Below, in pieces: positions 1 to 5,598 of a stretch of 5,614 nt of DNA. The notes under the pieces were generated by a model. The model worked only from the letters and a program-made list of their open reading frames with translations. It was not told the DNA's origin and searched no databases. The DNA is from JAICLL01 sp035252155. GTDB lineage: Bacteria > Planctomycetota > Planctomycetia > Pirellulales > JAICIG01. The DNA is taken from NCBI GenBank assembly GCA_035252155.1, contig DATFDL010000552.1, positions 1 through 5,614 of the forward strand, written 5' to 3'. Made by a program: the position numbers and the translations under genes. Position 1 is the first letter of the stretch. Every line of letters starts with the position of its first letter.

Positions 1-2
1 AC

Positions 3-674
3 GCCAAGCTCGGATCGTATCGTGAGTTACTGGGCGCTCCGAAGTGGGGCCCACGGGCGGCGATCGGCCTGGGGCTGGCGTTCGCCGGTGTCGTGGGGCT
101 GTGGGGCATCGGTTTTTTCAGCGCCGATCTGATCGACTCGGTATATGGCAAACAACTTAAGGCACAGAACCTGAGCGCGCAGGAGATCGGCGGCCAGCTC
201 TTCAAGCTCAAGGGAGTGGCCTTCATCATGCAAAACCTGGGCGGCTTTCTCGGCATCTACACCTTTGCGCGCGTCACGCATCACCTTGGCCGGCGGGCGA
301 CCTTCGCCATTTTTTTCGTGTTAGCGATGCTCAGCACCGCCCTGGTCTTCTCGCAGCTCGACGAGTACCACGAGTTATATTGGATGCCTTTCATCATGGG
401 CTTTTGCCAGCTCGCGCTCTTCGGCGGCTACGCGATTTACCTGCCCGAGCTTTTCCCCACGCGGTTGCGGAGCACGGGCACCTCGTTCTGTTACAACGTG
501 GGCCGCTTGGTGGCTGCGGTGGGACCGTTTACGTTCGGCGTGCTCAATAAAGCGTTCGCCGCTCACGACGAGCCGATGCGCTACTCGGGCATCGCGATGT
601 GCTCGATATTCCTGCTGGGCTTGCTCGTTTTGCCGTTTGCCCCCGAAACCAAGGGGCAGCCCCTGCCAGAGTAA
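3..674 (+). CDS. MFS transporter, C-terminal half (5' end outside window)
   Basis: This is an inner-membrane secondary carrier of the major facilitator superfamily. The frame is open from the left edge, so only the last 223 residues are seen and the start lies upstream. The visible part contains about six hydrophobic segments: near residues 18-38, 62-80, 91-112, 121-142, 155-178 and 192-211. These correspond to TM7-TM12. Family marks are the cytoplasmic loop HHLGRRATF between the second and third segments (GRR signature), PELFPTRLRSTGTSF after the fourth (PExxPTxxR signature) and the ending PETKG, typical of sugar-porter-like and metabolite/H+ symporters. The substrate cannot be told from this half. 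The gene converges with the Tat-signal gene at 834-2144. Repeat A begins 51 bases after the stop and may limit read-through. MFS membership is secure; the subfamily is not. Confidence 0.93.
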   Translation, partial: AKLGSYRELLGAPKWGPRAAIGLGLAFAGVVGLWGIGFFSADLIDSVYGKQLKAQNLSAQEIGGQLFKLKGVAFIMQNLGGFLGIYTFARVTHHLGRRATFAIFFVLAMLSTALVFSQLDEYHELYWMPFIMGFCQLALFGGYAIYLPELFPTRLRSTGTSFCYNVGRLVAAVGPFTFGVLNKAFAAHDEPMRYSGIAMCSIFLLGLLVLPFAPETKGQPLPE

Positions 675-725
675 GCGTAGCGCGGATAAGGCACTGCCCC
701 ACAGATTCGCGTCAAGGCTGCGTCA

Positions 726-801
726 ACACTAACCCGAAGCGTAAGCGAGGCAAGGCGCGTCATGCACTTTCATGCACCTCGCTTACGCTTCGGGTTGGTG
801 T
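726..801. repeat. Repeat A: 25-bp-arm inverted repeat (planctomycete-type dispersed palindrome)
   Basis: The left arm is 726-750 (core AACCCGAAGCGTAAGCGAGG) and the right arm is 777-801 (its reverse complement). They match at 24 of 25 positions, and the one mismatch (T730 against G797) would be a G-U pair in RNA. The 26-base loop holds CATGCAC twice in direct orientation (761-767 and 771-777). It lies between the convergent stops at 674 and 834, so a hairpin would form in either transcript. There is no T tract after either arm, so it is not a textbook intrinsic terminator. I recognise this core as a recurrent planctomycete repeat; its function is unknown. Confidence 0.9.
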
Positions 802-833
802 GGGCCGATAATAATCCGGGTTAGCGGCCGCGG

Positions 834-2144
834 TTAGCCGGCCTCCGCGGCCTGAGCGAACTGCGATTCGTGGACTGGCTGGTATCGCACCGCCAGGTGC
901 GGCGTGTCGATCCGCTTTTGTCCGCCAGCCAACGACTTCATGGCCGCCGCCAAGATTCCGCTGGTCAGCAAGGTGCGCTCGACAGGCCACAGGGCCTTGC
1001 CGGTCAAAAACATCTGCTCGGCTTTCGACATCAATTCGGCCGAGTAGACCACGTTGGGATTGGGCGGCAGATAGAAGAGCGCTGAGAGCGGCTGCTCGCG
1101 GCCGGGCAGCCGCGCCGCGAACGTAAAATCGCCCACCAGGCCGTTCATCAATAGCATGGTGGCCTTCAGACCATCCGCGTACCCGAAGCGATAGGCGACC
1201 GGGTCGGCCACGAGCCGCGGAAGATCGTCCCGCGACGGCTTGCGATGCCCGAATCCGGGTTTCGGCGATACCAGCGTCTGACTGCGGCAGAGACAGGCCT
1301 CGAACAGCCGCGGATCCCATCCGCCGGCCCGCCAAGAGCCGGCGTCGGCGGCGCGCCACACGGCGTCGCCGCGCAGGGCCTCGACCCAAGCCACGCCCGT
1401 CTCGCCGCCGCGTCGCCGCTCGGCCATGCACTGAATGACTTCCAACGCATGAAAATCGTAACTATCGACACCGCCAAACGCCACGCACATGACTTCTTCC
1501 GGCTCGGCGCCCAGTGGCATTTCAACCGCCGGCATTCGCCACGTGACGGGCAGCGAAGAGCCGGCCATGAACGGAAAGTCCAGCTCACGCGAGGTGTGGA
1601 CCATCTGCTTGGCCCACTCCCACTTCCACGAGAGATGCTTGTCGTTGAAGACGGGAACCGACCGGCCGTCGGCTCGGAACACCTCGGTGATCTGTCGAAA
1701 GAATTCGTACCGCGGATAAAGCACCTGGCCGAGCTCGTTGCGCGGGTAGTCGCCATGCTCGCCGATGACCAAGACGGCATCGACCGCCAGTTTGTCGCCG
1801 CCGCGGCGCACCGCCTCGGCGACGGTTGGATAGATTTTGAAGCCGAAATCCTCGGCCCGCTGGCGGCTTTGATCGTCGTCGGGCGTTTGATCGACGTAGA
1901 GCGAAACGACCTCCAAGCCCGGCTCATGCCAGCGTCCGCCTTGCGGATAGCCGACCAAGAACCGATCGCCCATGTGCTGGGCATGCGAATGATAGCGCCA
2001 GACCGTGGTGACGATGGCCAGCTTTTTGCGCGCATCGTCGCGTTTGGCCGGCTGTGCCGCAGCAGTTCGTGCGGCAAGCGTCGCGGCCCCGGCGGCGCAC
2101 GATGTGGCCAAAAAGTCCCGGCGGCTCATGGTGTCGATCATCAT
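834..2144 (-). CDS. Tat-signal exported protein of unrecognised family
   Basis: The protein has 436 residues. The N-terminus carries a twin-arginine signal: SRRDFL at residues 7-12, a hydrophobic, alanine-rich stretch at about 13-30, and a likely cleavage site near the AAAQP at 28-32. It is therefore probably folded in the cytoplasm and exported to the periplasm. The mature part opens with KLAIVTTVWRYHSHAQHMGD (41-60), a beta-strand-like start followed by a His-rich segment. DAVLVIGEHGDYPRNE (122-137) and VPVFNDKHLSWKWEW (163-177) are strongly patterned and look like conserved cores. The alternating strand-helix pattern suggests a Rossmann-like first half, faintly reminiscent of Gfo/Idh/MocA proteins, but I see no GxGxxG motif and assign no activity. 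The first ATG is preferred because GTGAGGA (2151-2157 on the complement) ends seven bases upstream; an in-frame ATG at codon 6 is the alternative. It is divergent from the UvrC-like gene. Confidence 0.9.
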   Translation of the reverse strand: MMIDTMSRRDFLATSCAAGAATLAARTAAAQPAKRDDARKKLAIVTTVWRYHSHAQHMGDRFLVGYPQGGRWHEPGLEVVSLYVDQTPDDDQSRQRAEDFGFKIYPTVAEAVRRGGDKLAVDAVLVIGEHGDYPRNELGQVLYPRYEFFRQITEVFRADGRSVPVFNDKHLSWKWEWAKQMVHTSRELDFPFMAGSSLPVTWRMPAVEMPLGAEPEEVMCVAFGGVDSYDFHALEVIQCMAERRRGGETGVAWVEALRGDAVWRAADAGSWRAGGWDPRLFEACLCRSQTLVSPKPGFGHRKPSRDDLPRLVADPVAYRFGYADGLKATMLLMNGLVGDFTFAARLPGREQPLSALFYLPPNPNVVYSAELMSKAEQMFLTGKALWPVERTLLTSGILAAAMKSLAGGQKRIDTPHLAVRYQPVHESQFAQAAEAG

Positions 2145-2150
2145 TTGAAA

Positions 2151-2157
2151 TCCTCAC
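2151..2157 (-). promoter_or_regulatory. Shine-Dalgarno site of the Tat-signal gene
   Basis: On the minus strand GTGAGGA includes the core GAGG, placed seven to eight bases before the ATG at 2144. The spacing supports the first of two in-frame ATGs (codon 1 rather than codon 6). Confidence 0.6.
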
Positions 2158-2170
2158 AGCTTGCTGGATA

Positions 2171-2197
2171 TTGCACGACGGCGACTTCCGTTATAAT
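2171..2197 (+). promoter_or_regulatory. Candidate sigma-70-type promoter for the UvrC-like gene
   Basis: A perfect TATAAT lies at 2192-2197 and a -35-like TTGCAC at 2171-2176. The 15-base spacer is shorter than the usual 16-18, which weakens the -35 call. Transcription would begin near 2204 and give a leader of about 64 bases before the ATG at 2268. The position in a 123-bp divergent gap supports a promoter here; the exact elements are inferred. Confidence 0.45.
2190..2195 (-). promoter_or_regulatory. Candidate opposite-strand -10 element for the Tat-signal gene
   Basis: On the minus strand this reads TATAAC, overlapping the plus-strand TATAAT through the palindrome TTATAA (2191-2196). It would place a start near 2183 and a leader of about 40 bases for the gene starting at 2144. 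I see no convincing -35 on this strand, so the call is tentative. Confidence 0.28.
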
Positions 2198-2254
2198 CGG
2201 CCGTGCCGCAGGGAGGGAGCCGCCGCGGCGCGCGGGCACGCGCCGGCAGCGTTC

Positions 2255-2261
2255 AAGGAGG
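2255..2261 (+). promoter_or_regulatory. Strong Shine-Dalgarno site that fixes the UvrC-like start
   Basis: AAGGAGG is a full anti-16S match, six bases before the ATG at 2268. It decides the start, because the same frame stays open upstream for about 1 kb through the antisense of the neighbouring gene and would otherwise suggest a much longer protein. Confidence 0.88.
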
Positions 2262-2267
2262 AATGCG

Positions 2268-3440
2268 ATGCTAATCTCGTCGGAAGCACTGATCTTTGAG
2301 GGCTTTGGACCGAGCCGCTTTCTGGGCCGGGCGCGGCCGCTGGCGGAACTGGCGGTGGGCGCGCAACGGCGGACGACGCGCCGGCGAATACGCGAAAACT
2401 GCCCGGAACGGCCGGGCGTGTATGGCATGCTCGATGAAGCCGGCGAGCTGGCCTATGTCGGCCAGTCGAGGCGGCTGCGGCGGCGGTTGCTCAGTTATTT
2501 TGCACGATCGGCCGAGGGCAAGGCGCGGCGGATCTCCGACATGGCCGCGCGGATTGTGTGGGAAACATCGCCGCACGAACTAACCGCGCAGTTGCGCGAG
2601 CTGGAGCTGATCCGCCGCTGGCGTCCGCGCTTCAATCGCCGGGGAATGCCCGGCCGGAGAGGGCGGACCTATGTTTGCCTCGGCAGGCCGCCGGCAGCCC
2701 ACGCTTACCTGGCCGCGACACCGGCCCGCACGGCCGAGCAGGTGTTTGGCCCGGTTCGGGCGGGCCGACGGGCACAACGCGCACTGGCCATCGTCAACGA
2801 TCTGCTGCAGTTGCGCGACTGCCCCGAGCCGGTGACGATGGTGTTTCGCGATCAGGTCGAGCTGTTCGGCGAGGCACGGCAGCCGCGCTGCCTGCGTTAC
2901 GAGCTGGGGGCCTGCCTGGGACCATGCTTTGGCGGCTGCTCGCGGCGGCAATACGCTGCGCACGTGCGGCAGGCCGCACAGTTTTTCGGCGGCGATCGAA
3001 TGCTGATCGATCGTCTCTGGGCCGAGTTGACCTCGGCCTCCGAGGCGCGCCGCTACGAACGGGCCGCGGCCTTACGCGACAAGCTGGCCGAAGTCGAGTG
3101 GCTGGCCGACGAGCTAGGGCGGCTGCGGCACGCGCGGCAGGAGTTTTCGTTTGTTTATCCAATCAGCGGCCGCAGTGGGCGGACACGCTGGTATCTGATT
3201 CGCGGCGGCGACGTGCGGGGCGTTGTGTCGCGGCCTGAAGCGGCCGAGAGCGCCGAACAATGTCTGACGCTGTTGAGCTCGATCTACGGGCGGGCAACGA
3301 TCGGCGACACGCCCGAGGACACCGAAGTGGTGCAACTAGTGGCGGGCTGGTTCCGCAGCCGGCCGAAAGAGCTGTCGCGGACGATCGCGGTCGAGCAAGC
3401 CCTGGAGCATTGCCGGTCGCTGGCGGCGGGGGTTTATTAA
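2268..3440 (+). CDS. UvrC N-terminal-half-like GIY-YIG nuclease (Cho-type, with UVR motif)
   Basis: The protein has 390 residues and is probably a cytoplasmic DNA-repair endonuclease related to the 3'-incising half of UvrC. A GIY-YIG domain spans about 46-124: GVY at 50-52, YVG at 63-65, an Arg-rich helix at 68-73 and RELELIRRWRPRFN at 110-123. Glu111 aligns with the catalytic Glu of UvrC, and the domain ends in the usual PRxN. A cysteine region follows: LRDC (Cys185), then C-x7-C-x3-C (Cys208, 216, 220), matching the four iron-sulfur ligands of UvrC, with an extra Cys224. A UVR (UvrB-binding) motif lies at about 252-283 (RRYERAAALRDKLAEVEWL). The C-terminal 100 residues are unassigned. The helix-hairpin-helix and RNase H-like 5'-incision domains of a roughly 600-residue UvrC are absent. 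E. coli Cho is also half-length, but as I recall lacks the UVR motif. The stop is a clean TAA followed by repeat B, with no sign of a frameshifted second half. Whether a full uvrC exists elsewhere in the genome cannot be seen. Confidence 0.93.
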   Translation: MLISSEALIFEGFGPSRFLGRARPLAELAVGAQRRTTRRRIRENCPERPGVYGMLDEAGELAYVGQSRRLRRRLLSYFARSAEGKARRISDMAARIVWETSPHELTAQLRELELIRRWRPRFNRRGMPGRRGRTYVCLGRPPAAHAYLAATPARTAEQVFGPVRAGRRAQRALAIVNDLLQLRDCPEPVTMVFRDQVELFGEARQPRCLRYELGACLGPCFGGCSRRQYAAHVRQAAQFFGGDRMLIDRLWAELTSASEARRYERAAALRDKLAEVEWLADELGRLRHARQEFSFVYPISGRSGRTRWYLIRGGDVRGVVSRPEAAESAEQCLTLLSSIYGRATIGDTPEDTEVVQLVAGWFRSRPKELSRTIAVEQALEHCRSLAAGVY

Positions 3441-3459
3441 TGGTGACGCCGCGCATCCT

Positions 3460-3549
3460 CTGTCGGGAACGCCCTCCGTGGCGTTCCGCGAACTGCGATT
3501 CGATGTCGTCCCGCCCCTAACGGAACGCCACAGAGGGCGTTCGCTACAG
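3460..3549. repeat. Repeat B: 29-bp-arm inverted repeat after the UvrC-like gene
   Basis: The left arm is 3460-3488 and the right arm is 3521-3549. They match at 26 of 29 positions, including an unbroken run of ten (GAACGCCCTC) and one of eleven (GTGGCGTTCCG), around a 32-base loop. The mismatches are at 3464/3545, 3466/3543 and 3477/3532. It starts 20 bases after the stop at 3440 and ends 30 bases before the next ATG. A transcript would form a very stable hairpin that could protect or end the upstream mRNA, but there is no T tract. It resembles a dispersed repeat I associate with Pirellulales-type genomes. Confidence 0.88.
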
Positions 3550-3579
3550 ACGTCACGGTATTGTACACTTTTGAAATCT

Positions 3580-4125
3580 ATGCCCGCTTACTCTCTCGAT
3601 GGCGTTCGACCGACGATTGAGAGCGACGCCGTTTGGGTGGCGCCGACGGCGGTCGTGATCGGCGATGTCCGGCTCAAGGCCGAGGCCAGTGTTTGGTTTG
3701 GCGCTGTGCTGCGAGCCGATGACGACGTGATCGAAATCGGCGAGCGCAGCAACATTCAGGACGGCGCCGTGCTGCACGTCGATCCAGGCTTTCCGCTCAC
3801 CATCGGCGACGGCTGTACCATCGGGCACCGCGCCATGCTGCACGGCTGCACGATTGGCTCGAATACGCTCGTGGGCATGTGCGCCACGGTGCTTAACGGC
3901 GCCCGCATCGGCCACAACTGCGTGATCGGCGCGTGTGCCTTGGTGGCCGAAGGGAAAGTTATTCCCGACAACAGCCTGGTGCTCGGCGTGCCCGGCAAAA
4001 TAGTCCGCCAGTTGGATGAAACATCCTCACAACGAATTGCCGAGGCCGCCACGCGATATGTCAACCGCTGGCGGAGATATGCAAAGGGGTTGGGGGACGA
4101 GACGGACACCAACCCGACGCGCTAG
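3580..4125 (+). CDS. Gamma-carbonic-anhydrase family protein (left-handed beta-helix hexapeptide)
   Basis: The protein has 181 residues, the usual length for the YrdA/PaaY/CaiE branch of the gamma-carbonic anhydrase family. These are cytoplasmic trimers with metal at the subunit interfaces. Hexapeptide repeats run from about residue 18 to 137 (for example VVIGDV, TIGDGC, TIGSNT, RIGHNC). The three metal-binding histidines are present as His66 (VLHVD), His83 (IGHR) and His88 (LHGC). Arg45 and Asp47 (LRAD), Asn58 and Gln60 (NIQDG) match residues conserved around the Cam active site. The acidic loop of Methanosarcina Cam is missing, as in most bacterial members, so CO2 hydration activity is plausible but unproven; some relatives act in CoA or carnitine metabolism. 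A C-terminal helix spans about 145-170. The start is the ATG at 3580, where family homology begins. No Shine-Dalgarno is visible; a TACACT at 3564-3569 could drive a near-leaderless transcript. The last residues, DTNPTR, overlap a half copy of repeat A. Confidence 0.92.
   Translation: MPAYSLDGVRPTIESDAVWVAPTAVVIGDVRLKAEASVWFGAVLRADDDVIEIGERSNIQDGAVLHVDPGFPLTIGDGCTIGHRAMLHGCTIGSNTLVGMCATVLNGARIGHNCVIGACALVAEGKVIPDNSLVLGVPGKIVRQLDETSSQRIAEAATRYVNRWRRYAKGLGDETDTNPTR
4106..4121. repeat. Degenerate half copy of repeat A at the 3' end of the gamma-CA gene
   Basis: ACACCAACCCGACGCG matches the outer 16 bases of the repeat A arm (ACACCAACCCGAAGCG on the complement of 777-801) with one difference. 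No full opposite arm follows; only a short GTGT at 4125-4130 could pair with the outer ACAC. It encodes TNPTR and leads directly into the TAG stop at 4123-4125. It is probably a truncated or decayed insertion of the same repeat family. Confidence 0.55.
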
Positions 4126-4165
4126 TGTGTAGTCAGTTGCCTATTCGTGAAGTGAAGCAGGTGCA

Positions 4166-4356
4166 TGGGTGCCACGGCATCTGTCGCAGCGCTCATGACG
4201 TCGCGATATGCACACGCGCAGTCGCTGCGGCAGACGCCGTGCAGAACTGCTCACCGGCCCGACTTTAGCACTGCTTCGCACAGCGTCCGCCGCGGCGATT
4301 TGTGTCGCGCGTCGGGGTCGATGCCAACCGCGCCGCGGCGGATGCCGTGGCACCCA
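4166..4356. repeat. Repeat C: 191-bp segment bounded by 18-bp inverted repeats
   Basis: The left repeat 4166-4183 (TGGGTGCCACGGCATCTG) and right repeat 4339-4356 are reverse complements at 17 of 18 positions; the odd pair (T4182/G4340) would be G-U in RNA. The 155 bases between hold no gene I can support. CAGGT occurs just outside on both sides (4158-4162 and 4357-4361), which could be a target duplication, although three extra bases sit on the left. It fills most of the 251-bp convergent gap between the stops at 4125 and 4377. It could be a MITE-like relic or a decayed dispersed repeat whose arms were separated by an insertion. Confidence 0.6.
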
Positions 4357-4376
4357 CAGGTCAGTCCCGGGGCAAT

Positions 4377-5486
4377 TCACACCGTAAGCCGCCGGTCGCG
4401 GGCGGCGACGGGCCAATTGCCGACAACGCGCCCTTGGTCCACGACCACGGCCTCGCGGTGCAGGGCCACGGTCGGGCAAATGTGATACGGCACGCCGTAC
4501 AAAACATCGCCGACGGGGAAGTGGGCGGCGCGGCTGCTCTCGACGGTCAGGTGCTCTTCGCTGTGCACTACCGGCTGGGCATCGGGCAGATCGAGCAGCG
4601 TGACGCGCGGTTGCGGATTATCGGGCGACACCGCTTTGTAACCCAGATCGACGCAGAGCCGATCGGCCGTGGGCTTGCTCACCACGCGGCCCAACAGCAA
4701 CGCGGCATGCAGAAACTGCAGGTCCGGGAACTTCGTTTCATAACCGATGTCCCAGAAGACACAGGTGCCGGGACTGCACTCGCGATCGGCATGCCGCGCA
4801 TGAATGGGAAAGGTCGGCGTGCCGCCGGCGACGATGCGCGGCACGGGCAGGCCGGCACGTTCGAGATGCTGACGCAAATCATCGACCGCGGCGAACTCGG
4901 CCTCGGCGTGAGCCGTGCGGGCCTTGAGGTCGGCGTCGCGCACATGCCCGTCGTAAACGTGCAGGCCGCCCGGTGTCAGCCCAGGCAGGTCGGCCAGCAG
5001 TTGGTACAATTCACGCGCGGCGCCGCCGGGGGCCACGCCCGAGCGGTGCATGCCGTTGTCGATGTCGAGCAGCACTTCGAGCGGCTTTTTAGGGCCGGCC
5101 AATGCAGCGGAAAGTGCATGAATCGCCGTACGATCATCGGCAATCGCCGAGAACCTGGTTGACGGAAATGCCTCGATGAGCCGCGCCAGCCGGGCGGCGT
5201 TTGGTCCCACGACAGGATAGGCCAGCATCACGTCGGGCGCGCCGGCCCGGGCCAGCATTTCGGCCTCGGCGATGGTCGCGCATTTGAATTTTTCGATGCC
5301 GGCGTCGAGCTGCATGCGAACGACTTCGGCCATCTTGTGCGTTTTGACATGCGGGCGGAGCCGCTCGACGCCGCCGGCCAACGCAATCATGCGCCGCAGA
5401 TTTTCGCGCGCTCGATCGAGATAGACAATCAGTGCCGGCGAAGCGATACCGTCGGCGTCTTCAATGGCGTACCAGCGATCGGGCAT
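4377..5486 (-). CDS. PLP-dependent enzyme of the D-threonine aldolase/D-serine dehydratase family
   Basis: The protein has 369 residues, a normal length for this fold-type III family (alanine-racemase-like N-terminal barrel plus C-terminal beta domain). RPHVKTHK at 44-51 is the PLP-lysine motif, with Lys48 the expected Schiff-base lysine. LLDIDNGMHRSG (139-150) and the phosphate-binding-like GGTPTF (221-226) follow, then CSPGTCVFWD at 237-246. The C-terminal metal site reads HIC at 335-337 (His335, Cys337). As I recall, characterised D-serine dehydratases use His-x-Cys for zinc, while D-threonine aldolases use His-x-Asp, so the dehydratase-like metal site is notable. Likely substrates are D-serine, D-threonine or related beta-hydroxy D-amino acids, cleaved or dehydrated in the cytoplasm. 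The ATG at 5486 is preceded by AGGAGA (5491-5496 on the complement) with a four-base spacer. Repeat D lies immediately upstream, so its hairpin would be in the leader if the promoter is farther out. Confidence 0.93.
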   Translation of the reverse strand: MPDRWYAIEDADGIASPALIVYLDRARENLRRMIALAGGVERLRPHVKTHKMAEVVRMQLDAGIEKFKCATIAEAEMLARAGAPDVMLAYPVVGPNAARLARLIEAFPSTRFSAIADDRTAIHALSAALAGPKKPLEVLLDIDNGMHRSGVAPGGAARELYQLLADLPGLTPGGLHVYDGHVRDADLKARTAHAEAEFAAVDDLRQHLERAGLPVPRIVAGGTPTFPIHARHADRECSPGTCVFWDIGYETKFPDLQFLHAALLLGRVVSKPTADRLCVDLGYKAVSPDNPQPRVTLLDLPDAQPVVHSEEHLTVESSRAAHFPVGDVLYGVPYHICPTVALHREAVVVDQGRVVGNWPVAARDRRLTV

Positions 5487-5503
5487 GGAATCTCCTGAAA
5501 TCT

Positions 5504-5598
5504 GTAGGGTGGGAAGAGCTTGCGAGTCCTACCATTGGTTGCACCCCTCGCTGCGGCGCCGGCCGAAAGGTGGGACTCGCAAGCTCGTCCCACCCTAC
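5504..5598. repeat. Repeat D: 30-bp-arm inverted repeat upstream of the PLP enzyme gene
   Basis: The left arm is 5504-5533 and the right arm is 5569-5598. They match at 28 of 30 positions around a 35-base GC-rich loop. The mismatches are A5515/G5587 and T5530/G5572, the latter a G-U pair in plus-strand RNA. The arms begin GTAGGGTGGGA and contain GAGCTTGCGAGTC. On the minus strand the hairpin ends eight bases before AGGAGA, the ribosome site of the gene starting at 5486. It could instead belong to the 3' end of a gene beyond the window. It looks like a third, unrelated planctomycete-type dispersed repeat. Confidence 0.9.

Noticed and set aside
581..811. Short open frames on both strands across repeat A (peptides with TNPKRKRG or SLTLRVSV)
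   Set aside because: They are translations of the palindrome itself, with no ribosome sites; similar spurious peptides would appear wherever this repeat occurs.
856..870. 15-base exact repeat GCGAACTGCGATTCG shared with 3488-3502
   Set aside because: One copy is coding sequence in the Tat-signal gene and the other is the loop of repeat B. There is no extended similarity around it, so a chance match is the simplest reading, though slightly unexpected for this window size.
1245..2267. Long open plus-strand frame that could extend the UvrC-like protein to 731 residues
   Set aside because: It is antisense to the Tat-signal gene, its translation has no family features before residue 342, and a perfect AAGGAGG fixes the start at 2268.
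3460..3549. Repeat B as an intrinsic (rho-independent) terminator
   Set aside because: The stem is strong but no run of T follows the right arm, so it is recorded as a repeat only.
4165..4485. Open frames in the 4126-4376 gap
   Set aside because: They have no Shine-Dalgarno, run antisense into the PLP enzyme gene, and show no recognisable protein pattern.
4302..5162. 286-residue plus-strand frame
   Set aside because: It is the antisense shadow of the PLP enzyme gene, whose motifs are unmistakable on the minus strand.
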